From JBBTWO01 sp038062745 (lineage in GTDB: Bacteria > Patescibacteriota > Microgenomatia > UBA8517), in NCBI GenBank assembly GCA_038062745.1, contig JBBTWO010000068.1:1-10187 (forward strand): 10,187 bases of DNA, given 5' to 3'. Position numbers and translations under genes: made by a program. Shown here in pieces: positions 1 through 6,064 of this stretch (position 1 is the stretch's first letter; every line of letters starts with the position of its first letter). Below the pieces are notes generated by a model. The model saw only the letters and a list, made by a program, of their open reading frames with translations, was not told where the DNA came from and did not search any database.

Positions 1-59
1 CCAATCTAAGGCAACAATTTTACCTTAAGTGGTGCACTTCGTTTTAGAACCTATCCCCA
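1..59. mobile_element. Possible outer end of an insertion sequence (left window edge)
   Basis: No gene is seen in these bases. Read on the reverse strand the segment begins TGGGGATAGGTTCTAAAACG and continues through GTGCACC. It starts with TG, as terminal repeats of many DDE insertion sequences (for example IS3) do, and shares a GGT...TAAAA...TGCAC layout with the probable IS end at the right edge, although the two are not the same repeat. A small hairpin, AAGTG-GTG-CACTT, lies at 27-39. The boundary would be at base 59, just before the promoter of the next gene. No transposase is visible, so this is a weak, pattern-based call; it could be ordinary intergenic DNA. Confidence 0.3.
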
Positions 60-62
60 GCA

Positions 63-68
63 TATAAT
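63..68 (+). promoter_or_regulatory. -10 element of a leaderless promoter for the YibE/F-like gene
   Basis: A perfect TATAAT ends 6 bases before the ATG at 75, which would place the transcription start at or next to the start codon. No convincing -35 box lies 16-18 bases upstream, where the sequence is GTTTTAG-like and belongs to the possible IS end. No Shine-Dalgarno sequence precedes the ATG. Confidence 0.55.
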
Positions 69-74
69 TGGAAA

Positions 75-1166
75 ATGAGAAAAACATTTCTAGTCTTATT
101 TGTACTTCTGTTTGGTAGTCTTTTTCTACTTACTCCATATGCTCATGCTCAAAACACTGATGAACTGCTGGAAGGAACAGTAACTAAAATACTTTTAGAA
201 AAATACACTACGGTAGAAAACCAAAAACAGGTTTACCAAAACTTAGAGATTTTAATTACAAAAGGTTCTATTAAGGGAAAGTCTGTTAAAGTGGTTCAAG
301 GAGAAATTCCTTCTGTTAATCCTCAAGTCTATGAAGTTGGAGACAAATTAGTTCTGCAAACATTCCAGGACTTGGACGGAAATACTATTTACAACATCGC
401 CGATTACCAAAGAAGAAATGAGTTATTTATATTGTTTGTAATTTTTACCACCCTAACCATAGTTATAGGAGGAATATGGGGAGTAACCTCCCTTTTGGGA
501 ATGGCCTTCTCGTTTCTGGTTATTTTCAAGTTTATCCTTCCTCAAATAATGTCTGGAACTGATCCAGTACTGGTTGCAATTGAAGGAGCTATGCTAATTA
601 TTCCAGTAACCTTTTACTTATCCCACGGATTTAATGTAAAAACTCATGTTTCTATCATTGGTACCTTAATAACACTAATTGTTGTGGGATTACTTTCTAC
701 CTACTTCGTAAACCTTACTAGGTTATCTGGTTTCTCTTCAGAAGAAGCAGGATTTTTGCAGTCTGAGGTTGGAAGCTTGATTAATATGAAAGGGTTACTG
801 TTGGCAGGAATAATTATTTCCTCACTTGGAATCCTGGATGATATTACTATCTCCCAAGCAAGTATCGTAAAGGAACTTCGGGAAGCAAACACAAACTTAA
901 AATTTAAAGACCTTTTAGTAAGAGGAATGAAAGTTGGAAAAGATCACATTGCCTCATTAGTTAATACTTTAGTCTTAGTATATGCTGGATCTTCTCTTCC
1001 GTTGCTTTTGTTATTCATTAGTAATCCCAAACCGTTTGAACAAGTAATCAATCTAGAAATAATTGCCGAAGAAATTGTAAAAACCTTAGTAGGAAGTATA
1101 GGGTTAATACTAGCTGTTCCAATCACAACTCTTATTGCGGCATTCTATTTTGCAAAAAAGAAATAA
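75..1166 (+). CDS. YibE/F-like multi-pass membrane protein
   Basis: The 363-residue product resembles the YibE/F family, predicted multi-pass membrane proteins of unknown transport role. Residues 1-26 form a signal peptide: Met-Arg-Lys, a long hydrophobic core, and a probable cleavage site after AHA at 23-25. Residues 27-112 form a soluble extracytoplasmic domain (YEVGDKLVLQ near 86-95, DLDG at 99-102, YNIADYQRR at 106-114). Several hydrophobic helices follow from about 117 to 360. Family-like signatures are the HGFNVKTHVS stretch (184-193), LDDITISQAS (254-263) and GKDHIASLVNTLVLVYAG (288-305). The start is supported by the TATAAT ending 6 bases upstream. The next gene on the same strand has its own -10 element 34 bases downstream, so the two are probably transcribed separately. 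The family assignment is fairly sure; the substrate is unknown. Confidence 0.85.
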   Translation: MRKTFLVLFVLLFGSLFLLTPYAHAQNTDELLEGTVTKILLEKYTTVENQKQVYQNLEILITKGSIKGKSVKVVQGEIPSVNPQVYEVGDKLVLQTFQDLDGNTIYNIADYQRRNELFILFVIFTTLTIVIGGIWGVTSLLGMAFSFLVIFKFILPQIMSGTDPVLVAIEGAMLIIPVTFYLSHGFNVKTHVSIIGTLITLIVVGLLSTYFVNLTRLSGFSSEEAGFLQSEVGSLINMKGLLLAGIIISSLGILDDITISQASIVKELREANTNLKFKDLLVRGMKVGKDHIASLVNTLVLVYAGSSLPLLLLFISNPKPFEQVINLEIIAEEIVKTLVGSIGLILAVPITTLIAAFYFAKKK

Positions 1167-1197
1167 ATATAGTGACCGTAAAACAAAATGCCGCTTT

Positions 1198-1206
1198 TGA
1201 TATAAT
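1198..1206 (+). promoter_or_regulatory. Extended -10 promoter for dus, probably leaderless
   Basis: The sequence TGATATAAT is a full extended -10 (TGn-TATAAT). It ends 6 bases before the ATG at 1213. Extended -10 promoters need little -35 contact, which fits the lack of a good -35 box here. The mRNA would begin at or within a base or two of the start codon. Confidence 0.65.
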
Positions 1207-1212
1207 CTGCCC

Positions 1213-2160
1213 ATGGCCAGTTTCTGGAAATTACTTCCTAAACCATTTCTGGTTCTTGCTCCCATGGATGACGTAACTGATGTGGTCTTTAGACAAGTAG
1301 TCTCTGAGACTTGTACACCCCATGTGTTTTTCACTGAGTTTGTGAGTTCTGATGGTCTAAATTCAATTGGCAGGGAGAGGGTTATGAAGAAGCTGAAATA
1401 CACTCAAAATCAAAAACCGATAGTTGCCCAGATTTGGGGAAGCAATCCAGAAAATATTTATAATGCTGCCAAATTAATTTCTGAACTTGGATTTGACGGA
1501 GTGGACATTAACATGGGTTGTCCTGTCAAAGATGTCGTCAAGAAAGGTTCTGGAGCTGGAACAATTGGAAACTATGATTTGGCAAAAAAAATAATTGCTG
1601 CTGCTAAAAAAGGAGCTAAGGGAATATCAGTTAGTGTTAAGACCAGACTTGGGATAAATAATGTAATTTCTCATGAATGGATACCTTTTTTGTTGGAACA
1701 AAAACTTGATGCTTTAACGCTTCATGCAAGAACTGCAAAACAATTATCAAAAGGGCAAGCCGATTGGAGTGAGATTGGAAAGGCAGTTATATTACGAGAT
1801 AAAATCTGTCCTGAAACTATGATTATTGGAAATGGAGATATTAAGGATTATAAAACTGTAATGCAAATGTATGACACATATCATGTTGATGGAGTAATGA
1901 TTGGCAGAGGAGTTTTTTCAAATCCTTGGGTATTTGAAAAAACTCAAAACCCTACGGTTCACACAAAAAAAGAATATATTGATATGCTGGTCAGACATAT
2001 GGATTTATTTGATGAAACTTGGGGAGAGACTAAAAACTTTGCAATCCTAAAGAAATTTTTCAAAATGTATATTAATAACTTTAAAGGAGCCAGTTTATTA
2101 AGGCAACAATTGATGGAGTGTAAAAATAGTTTTGAAGTAAAACAGATATTTAATCCTTAA
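1213..2160 (+). CDS. dus: tRNA-dihydrouridine synthase (DusB-like)
   Basis: This is an FMN-dependent enzyme that reduces specific uridines in tRNA to dihydrouridine using NADPH. The 315-residue length is typical of bacterial Dus proteins. The TIM-barrel opens with the flavin-binding APMDDVTDVVFRQ (16-28). The active-site segment is DINMGCPVKDVVKKGSGAG (98-116), with C103 as the expected catalytic cysteine. It is followed by VKTRLG (142-147), LHARTAKQLSKGQADW (170-185; H171 and R173), GNGDI (206-210) and GVMIGRGVFSNPWVF (227-241), which bind FMN and its phosphate. The C-terminal part, from about 250, is the short helical tRNA-binding domain. The position modified (16, 17 or 20) cannot be read from the sequence. 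The gene meets the convergent ZIP gene with no gap: the two stop codons abut at 2160/2161. Confidence 0.95.
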   Translation: MASFWKLLPKPFLVLAPMDDVTDVVFRQVVSETCTPHVFFTEFVSSDGLNSIGRERVMKKLKYTQNQKPIVAQIWGSNPENIYNAAKLISELGFDGVDINMGCPVKDVVKKGSGAGTIGNYDLAKKIIAAAKKGAKGISVSVKTRLGINNVISHEWIPFLLEQKLDALTLHARTAKQLSKGQADWSEIGKAVILRDKICPETMIIGNGDIKDYKTVMQMYDTYHVDGVMIGRGVFSNPWVFEKTQNPTVHTKKEYIDMLVRHMDLFDETWGETKNFAILKKFFKMYINNFKGASLLRQQLMECKNSFEVKQIFNP

Positions 2161-2913
2161 CTAGTGAGTTAAATTTACTAAATATCCAATAATTATTATA
2201 CTTGCCACAAGTGGCAAAACTACTTTATAAAACTGTTTGTGACCTGAGCGATGGTGGATTTCTGGAATAACATCAGAACAAGCAAGATAAATAAATATTC
2301 CTGCGGCAGCTGCTAGTGAATATGGAAGTAAGTGTTCAAGCGAGTTTCCTGTGTAATAGCCAAGTAGAGCTCCAGGAAGTGTAAACAAGGACTGGACAAT
2401 GTTTACTAGAATTACTTTTTTCTTAGACCATCCTTGGTTTAATAGAACACCAAAATCTCCAATTTCTTGTGGTATTTCATGGGCTGCAACTGCTAAAGTA
2501 GTAATTAGCCCCAAAGATGGATTAGCTACAAATGATAGAGCGATAACAATGCCATCCAAAAAATTATGAAAACTATCCCCCAAAATTAGCAGAAGAGGTA
2601 ATGATTCAGTATGGTCAGAGTGAGCTTCTGTTATGTCTTTGTGTTTATAGAAAAAAGTCATCAACATTCTTTCAAGAACAAAGAAGGTTACTATTCCCAA
2701 AAGAGTCGTTACCAAAATTAAGTGTGGTTCGGCAACAAGCTCGATGGCTTCTGGTAAAATGTCGAGGAATGCAGCTGCCAAAAAAGCTCCTGCAGCAAAC
2801 GATAACAAAGGAGTCATTATTTTTTTCGTGAAACTTTGTTTCCAAAGAAGCAAAAAACCTCCAACTAAAGAAAACACGCCCCCAATTAAGCTGTAAAAAA
2901 TAAGTTCTAACAT
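2161..2913 (-). CDS. ZIP-family divalent metal transporter
   Basis: The 250-residue, roughly eight-helix membrane protein belongs to the ZIP (ZupT/GufA-like) family, which imports Zn2+ and sometimes Fe2+ or Mn2+. The metal-binding helices carry the hallmark residues: HNFLDG at 116-121 (H116, N117, D120) and HEIPQEIGDFG at 145-155 (H145, E146, Q149, E150). The second motif has Gln where many family members have a second His. A His/Asp-rich loop (about 89-103, with H91, H98 and H101) lies between TM3 and TM4, the usual site of the variable metal-sensing loop. It lies downstream of the exonuclease gene on the same strand but has its own predicted promoter and a GAGG ribosome-binding site 4 bases before the ATG, unlike most genes here. 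Metal specificity cannot be told from sequence alone. Confidence 0.92.
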   Translation of the reverse strand: MLELIFYSLIGGVFSLVGGFLLLWKQSFTKKIMTPLLSFAAGAFLAAAFLDILPEAIELVAEPHLILVTTLLGIVTFFVLERMLMTFFYKHKDITEAHSDHTESLPLLLILGDSFHNFLDGIVIALSFVANPSLGLITTLAVAAHEIPQEIGDFGVLLNQGWSKKKVILVNIVQSLFTLPGALLGYYTGNSLEHLLPYSLAAAAGIFIYLACSDVIPEIHHRSGHKQFYKVVLPLVASIIIIGYLVNLTH

Positions 2914-2928
2914 TTAGCCTCAAATTGA

Positions 2929-2957
2929 ATGATATTGAAATAGAGTAGATAAAGCAA
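2929..2957 (-). promoter_or_regulatory. Promoter of the ZIP transporter gene
   Basis: On the minus strand a -35 TTGCTT (2957-2952) and a -10 TATCAT (2934-2929) are separated by exactly 17 bases. The predicted 5' leader is only about 9 bases but includes GAGG (2921-2918), 4 bases before the ATG. This gives the metal transporter its own promoter within the 56-base gap behind the exonuclease gene. I saw no clear Zur-type palindrome. Confidence 0.55.
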
Positions 2958-2969
2958 GCAGATATTAAT

Positions 2970-3584
2970 TTAAAACAAACTATCTTGTTGGATAGTTTCT
3001 GGTGGTGGGTAGGAAAAGTCTATTTCAACTACCCTTGGAGAGTTCCAACGGTCGGTGAATTTTATATATTTATTTTTTAAGACAAAGTCGTAAATGTCAC
3101 GTGTAATGGCGACATCCATTTCACAATATTTTTTCAACTTTACCAAACTTTCTTCATCTGCCTTGTTCCAATACATTACTGCATTTGCTCCAGAATCAAT
3201 CTTCGCAGTCCCCAAAGTGTCTTTGGCAATTCTATCCAAAGAAGTTCCATGACCGTGAGTATTTCTTAATTCCTCTAAAATATCAAAGTGATTTAATTTT
3301 GCAAAATAGGCTGGAGCATAAGGCTTAAGGGCTGGAATATCAAATCTTTTAGTGTTAAAACCAATAATTCGGCTTGACTCGGCAAATAATGGCCACATTT
3401 TTTCAAAATCTTTTTCCCAAAAAGACAACATTTGGCCTTCAATCTCTTTTAAATTTTCATCAATAACCCGGCGGTAAACTGAAACAATCGAGACGCCTAA
3501 ATCTGAAGGATCTTTTGTTCCAGTATCGTCAAAGAAACTTTTCGTTTCTACATCAAAAATTGTTTCAATATGTTTTTTAGTCAT
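2970..3584 (-). CDS. DEDDy-type 3'-5' exonuclease-like protein with C-terminal clamp motif
   Basis: The 204-residue protein has the RNase H-like DEDD exonuclease fold. Visible motifs are Exo I FDVET (10-14; D11, E13), Exo II with GFNTKRFD (75-82; D82), SLDRIAKDTLG (115-125), and Exo III YCEMD (153-157; Y153, D157), whose Y-x3-D spacing marks the DEDDy subgroup. All four acidic residues are present, so it should be active on DNA or RNA 3' ends using two Mg2+ ions. No polymerase or helicase domain is attached. The last five residues, QDSLF (200-204), match 4 of 5 positions of the bacterial sliding-clamp-binding consensus QL[S/D]LF and sit at the very C-terminus, which suggests docking on DnaN during repair or replication. 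It is transcribed divergently from sodA. The substrate (DNA or RNA) is not determined. Confidence 0.82.
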   Translation of the reverse strand: MTKKHIETIFDVETKSFFDDTGTKDPSDLGVSIVSVYRRVIDENLKEIEGQMLSFWEKDFEKMWPLFAESSRIIGFNTKRFDIPALKPYAPAYFAKLNHFDILEELRNTHGHGTSLDRIAKDTLGTAKIDSGANAVMYWNKADEESLVKLKKYCEMDVAITRDIYDFVLKNKYIKFTDRWNSPRVVEIDFSYPPPETIQQDSLF

Positions 3585-3605
3585 TTAGTTTTTCAGGAAA
3601 CACTT

Positions 3606-3634
3606 ATGATATTATAAATCAAATGACATTTACA
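3606..3634 (-). promoter_or_regulatory. Probable promoter of the exonuclease gene
   Basis: On the minus strand a -10 TATCAT (3611-3606) stands 17 bases from a weak -35 TGTAAA (3634-3629). A TATAAT at 3616-3611 is an alternative -10. The leader would be about 14-20 bases with no Shine-Dalgarno sequence. The AT-rich core (3605-3618) is shared with the opposing -10 of sodA. Confidence 0.4.
3610..3615 (+). promoter_or_regulatory. -10 element of sodA, probably leaderless
   Basis: TATTAT ends 7 bases before the sodA ATG at 3623. TATAAA at 3613-3618, paired with TTTTCA at 3590-3595 across 17 bases, is an alternative that would end only 4 bases before the ATG. Neither option leaves room for a Shine-Dalgarno leader. 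Confidence 0.45.
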
Positions 3635-4234
3635 CTTCCCCCACTACCATACGCTTACAATGCTCTTGAGCCATTTATTGATGAGCAAACAATGATGTTT
3701 CATCATGACAAGCACCATGCTGCATATGTTGAAAAATTAAATGCAGCTTTGGAAAAATACCCAGACTTACAAACAAAATCAATTGAAGAATTACTGAAAA
3801 ATGTAAATTCTCTTCCAGAAGATATTAAGGTTACTGTTAAAAATAATGGCGGAGGACACTTTAATCACACCTTGTTTTGGGACATAATGACCCCAGGAGG
3901 TAGTAAAACTCCAGTTGGTCAAACTAAAAACTTAATTGAAATAGCATTTGGAAACTTTGAAGCTTTTGTAGAAAAGTTTTCAGCTTCTGCAGTTGGCCGA
4001 TTTGGCAGTGGCTGGGTATGGCTAGTAAAAACTGGTGACAGATTGGAAATAACTGATACTCCAAATCAAGACAATCCTTTAATGGATAAGACTGGCACTC
4101 CAATATTAGGATTGGATGTTTGGGAACACGCGTACTACATACAGTATAAATGGCAAAGAGCAGATTATGTTTCTGCTTGGTGGAATTTAGTCAATTGGGA
4201 AAAGGTAGAAGGTAACCTCCAACAGGCGGTATAA
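3623..4234 (+). CDS. sodA: Superoxide dismutase, Mn-type (Fe/Mn family)
   Basis: The enzyme converts superoxide to hydrogen peroxide and oxygen in the cytoplasm. The 203-residue length is normal for the family and there is no signal peptide. The N-terminal helical hairpin contains FHHDKHHAAYVEKLN (26-40) and GGGHFNHTLFW (76-86). The C-terminal domain contains GSGWVWLV (128-135) and LDVWEHAYYIQYK (164-176). The four metal ligands H27, H82, D165 and H169 are all present, as are Y35 and W167. Metal-preference positions favour manganese: Gly-Gly-His before the second ligand, and Gln149 in the NQDNPL segment of the C-terminal domain, the Gln position used by MnSODs. The gene is divergent from the exonuclease, and its stop codon lies inside the -10 box of uppP. 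It suggests that the cell meets oxygen even if it is fermentative. Confidence 0.95.
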   Translation: MTFTLPPLPYAYNALEPFIDEQTMMFHHDKHHAAYVEKLNAALEKYPDLQTKSIEELLKNVNSLPEDIKVTVKNNGGGHFNHTLFWDIMTPGGSKTPVGQTKNLIEIAFGNFEAFVEKFSASAVGRFGSGWVWLVKTGDRLEITDTPNQDNPLMDKTGTPILGLDVWEHAYYIQYKWQRADYVSAWWNLVNWEKVEGNLQQAV

Positions 4235-4235
4235 T
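4230..4235 (+). promoter_or_regulatory. -10 element of uppP embedded in the sodA stop codon
   Basis: A perfect TATAAT covers the last base of the final sodA sense-codon region and its TAA stop (4232-4234). It ends 6 bases before the uppP GTG at 4242. No good -35 box is seen at the proper distance. This position also decides the start: the ATG at 4240 is immediately followed by TGA, so GTG at 4242 is the usable start codon. Confidence 0.5.
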
Positions 4236-4241
4236 AAAAAT

Positions 4242-4994
4242 GTGAATATCTTCAATTCGGTTGTTTTAGGAATAATTCAAGGCTTAACGGAATTTCTTCC
4301 TGTATCCTCCTCTGGACACTTAGTTGTGGCACAAAATTTACTTCCTGGATTTAACCAGCCAGGAATTCTTTTTGATGTTGTTCTTCACCTTGGAACTACT
4401 TTGGCGGTGCTTATTTTTTATTACAAACGAATAATTCAGATTGTTAAAAGCAACAGCAAATATGTCTGGTTATTGATCCTGGCTACAATTCCAGCTGTGA
4501 TTGCTGGAGTGCTTTTTGGAGATTTCCTTGAAGCAAGTTTTTCAGATTTAAAAGCGGTAGCAATTCAATTTTTGGTTACTGGGGTAATTTGTATTTTGGT
4601 TGATAAATATAGTGGTACAAAAGAAACTGTTAACGAAAAGGACTCTTTGCTAATTGGTGTTGCTCAGGCTATTGCCATTCTGCCTGCAATTTCGCGATCA
4701 GGGTCAACAATTCTTGCGGGATCGATTTTGGGAATCGACAAGAAAAAAGCAGCTGAGTTTTCTTTTCTAATGTCTGTACCCGCAATTGTAGGAGCCAATA
4801 TCTGGCAGTTTGTAAAACATGGGGTAACAATGGAGACAGATATAGTAAACTACCTGGCAGGATTTGTAACTGCTTTTGTATTTGGCTACTTGTCAATTAA
4901 ATTAGTTCTTACGTCTCTTCATGAGAGAAAATTCAAATATTTTGGCATTTATTGTTTTATCCTGGGAATAATAGTTTTTGCACTTAAGATGTAA
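4242..4994 (+). CDS. uppP: Undecaprenyl-diphosphatase (UppP/BacA)
   Basis: This integral membrane phosphatase removes one phosphate from undecaprenyl pyrophosphate, regenerating the lipid carrier for peptidoglycan and surface glycan synthesis; overexpressed family members confer bacitracin resistance. The 250-residue length is within the family range. Motif 1 is QGLTEFLPVSSSGH (13-26), with the (E/Q)xxxE pair Q13 and E17, Ser22-24 and H26. Motif 2 is PAISRSGST (148-156), with the essential arginine at R152. About eight hydrophobic helices are present. The start codon is GTG. The gene lies 7 bases after sodA with its own -10 element. Its last 46 bases overlap the convergent dgkA gene. DgkA-, LDT- and PAP2-type neighbours support a role in lipid-carrier recycling. 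Confidence 0.95.
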   Translation: MNIFNSVVLGIIQGLTEFLPVSSSGHLVVAQNLLPGFNQPGILFDVVLHLGTTLAVLIFYYKRIIQIVKSNSKYVWLLILATIPAVIAGVLFGDFLEASFSDLKAVAIQFLVTGVICILVDKYSGTKETVNEKDSLLIGVAQAIAILPAISRSGSTILAGSILGIDKKKAAEFSFLMSVPAIVGANIWQFVKHGVTMETDIVNYLAGFVTAFVFGYLSIKLVLTSLHERKFKYFGIYCFILGIIVFALKM

Positions 4995-5338
4995 GGCAGG
5001 AAGATAATAACACCAATTACTATGGATGCCAGAGAAAAGATTAATACTGCTGCCGCTGAAACATCTTTGGCAATTTTTGCCAGTCTAGAAATTTTAGGAC
5101 TGGTAATGTCTACAATTGCTTCAATTGCAGTATTAATTAGTTCCAAACAAACCACTCCTACTATTGTTAAAACTAAAATTAACCACTCTTGAGTGCTTAT
5201 ATTAAAATACACCCCTGCCACACTTACCCCTAAAGCAGCAAGAAGGTGAAATCTGAAGTTTGGTTCACTGTTAAATGCTTGTTTAAGGCCTTCCCAAGCA
5301 AAAGAAAAACTTGACGTAATGTTTCTTTTCTTGCTCAC
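4949..5338 (-). CDS. dgkA: DgkA-family lipid kinase (diacylglycerol or undecaprenol kinase)
   Basis: The 129-residue, three-helix membrane kinase phosphorylates diacylglycerol or, in many bacteria lacking the E. coli-type lipid cycle, undecaprenol. Family signatures are FAWEGLKQAF (13-22), FRFHLLAALGV (28-38), the active-site CLELINTAIEAIVDI (64-78; E66, N69, E73, D77) and KDVSAAAVL (91-99). The helices lie at about 30-48, 52-72 and 94-117. The start is GTG (5338-5336), with a TATCAT -10 ending 6 bases upstream. The last 15 codons run into the 3' end of uppP on the other strand, so the tail after FLPY (YILSAKTIIPRIKQ) is read antisense to uppP. Next to uppP and a PAP2 phosphatase, undecaprenol kinase is the likelier activity; this is inferred from context. 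Confidence 0.92.
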   Translation of the reverse strand: MSKKRNITSSFSFAWEGLKQAFNSEPNFRFHLLAALGVSVAGVYFNISTQEWLILVLTIVGVVCLELINTAIEAIVDITSPKISRLAKIAKDVSAAAVLIFSLASIVIGVIIFLPYILSAKTIIPRIKQ

Positions 5339-5344
5339 CAGATA

Positions 5345-5373
5345 ATGATACTATTAATTATGTCTGCCAGCAA
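5345..5373 (-). promoter_or_regulatory. Promoter of dgkA, probably leaderless
   Basis: On the minus strand, -10 TATCAT (5350-5345) ends 6 bases before the GTG start. A weak -35 TTGCTG (5373-5368) lies 17 bases upstream and inside the start of the L,D-transpeptidase gene. The -10 overlaps the opposing -10 candidate for that gene. Confidence 0.45.
5347..5352 (+). promoter_or_regulatory. Candidate -10 for the L,D-transpeptidase gene
   Basis: GATACT ends 7 bases before the ATG at 5360; TACTAT at 5349-5354 is an alternative ending 5 bases before it. No good -35 is visible. Its value is that it supports the ATG at 5360 over the one at 5345, which has no promoter-like sequence at this distance. Confidence 0.3.
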
Positions 5374-6064
5374 AAGACACACTCAAGTCAAAAATATCCT
5401 CTATTCAAAAAGTAATTTCTTTATTTGTCTTCTGTGTTTAGCAATACTATTTTTTGTAATTACTTATTTTGTTGGTCAAAGTACAAAGGACAAACTTTTT
5501 ACAAATGTGTTTGAAGAATCTTTGGGTGATTATGACAAACAAGCAGATATGGGTTATTTCTTGGGAAAAAATTTCCAAGTGCCAAATGAAATAACCAAAG
5601 TGAAATCTCCAGTGCTTGGTAATAGTACACCCGACAATAAATGGATCGAAGTTGATTTATCTGAACAAAAGTTAAGAGCTTGGGATGGTGGCAGCTTGTT
5701 CTTGGAAACATTAGTTTCAACAGGTTTGCCCTATTTTCCAACTCCCCAGGGGGAATTTAGGATTTGGTACAAAATTAGATACACCAGAATGAGAGGTGGA
5801 GAAGGCAGATATGCTTATAATTTGCCAAATGTTCCTTATGTTATGTTTTTTGAAAATGGTTCAGTACCTGGATATAGAGGGTATGGACTACATGGAACCT
5901 ATTGGCACAGTGACTTTGGAACGGTTCATAGTCATGGGTGTGTGAATTTACCAACTCCAATAGCCGAGCGATTATACTATTGGACAACTCCAGTTCTTGG
6001 ATCTTCAAATGTTGTTAGGTCAAATACCGACAATCCTGGAACAAAAATAATTATTCACGAGTAA
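5360..6064 (+). CDS. L,D-transpeptidase (YkuD domain), membrane-anchored
   Basis: The enzyme cross-links peptidoglycan stem peptides through a cysteine acyl-enzyme, forming 3-3 links or attaching proteins. Counting from ATG 5360 the protein has 234 residues. A basic N-terminus and a single hydrophobic helix at about 22-39 anchor it in the membrane. A linker follows, then the YkuD domain from about 95 (KWIEVDLSEQKLRAWD) to 229. The active site is GLHGTYW (176-182; H178) and HSHGCVNL (190-197; H192, catalytic C194). A PTPQGEFRI segment precedes it. An ATG at 5345 would add five residues (MILLI), but it lies inside the predicted dgkA -10 and has no promoter of its own, so 5360 is preferred. The stop TAA overlaps the ATG of the next gene by one base, implying translational coupling with the PAP2 phosphatase. 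Confidence 0.9.
   Translation: MSASKRHTQVKNILYSKSNFFICLLCLAILFFVITYFVGQSTKDKLFTNVFEESLGDYDKQADMGYFLGKNFQVPNEITKVKSPVLGNSTPDNKWIEVDLSEQKLRAWDGGSLFLETLVSTGLPYFPTPQGEFRIWYKIRYTRMRGGEGRYAYNLPNVPYVMFFENGSVPGYRGYGLHGTYWHSDFGTVHSHGCVNLPTPIAERLYYWTTPVLGSSNVVRSNTDNPGTKIIIHE

Noticed and set aside
27..45. AAGTG-GTG-CACTT plus CGTTTT as an intrinsic terminator
   Set aside because: The five-pair stem with a three-base loop and only four T is too weak; it is better explained as part of the possible IS end.
1185..1200. CAAAA-N6-TTTTG as a terminator after the YibE/F-like gene
   Set aside because: The stem is five weak A-T/C-G pairs with no following U-run, and it overlaps the dus promoter. No convincing intrinsic terminator was found anywhere in the window.
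1110..1403. Antisense 97-residue ORF across the dus start
   Set aside because: It is a frame shadow of the well-supported YibE/F-like and dus genes, with no recognisable protein features or start signals.
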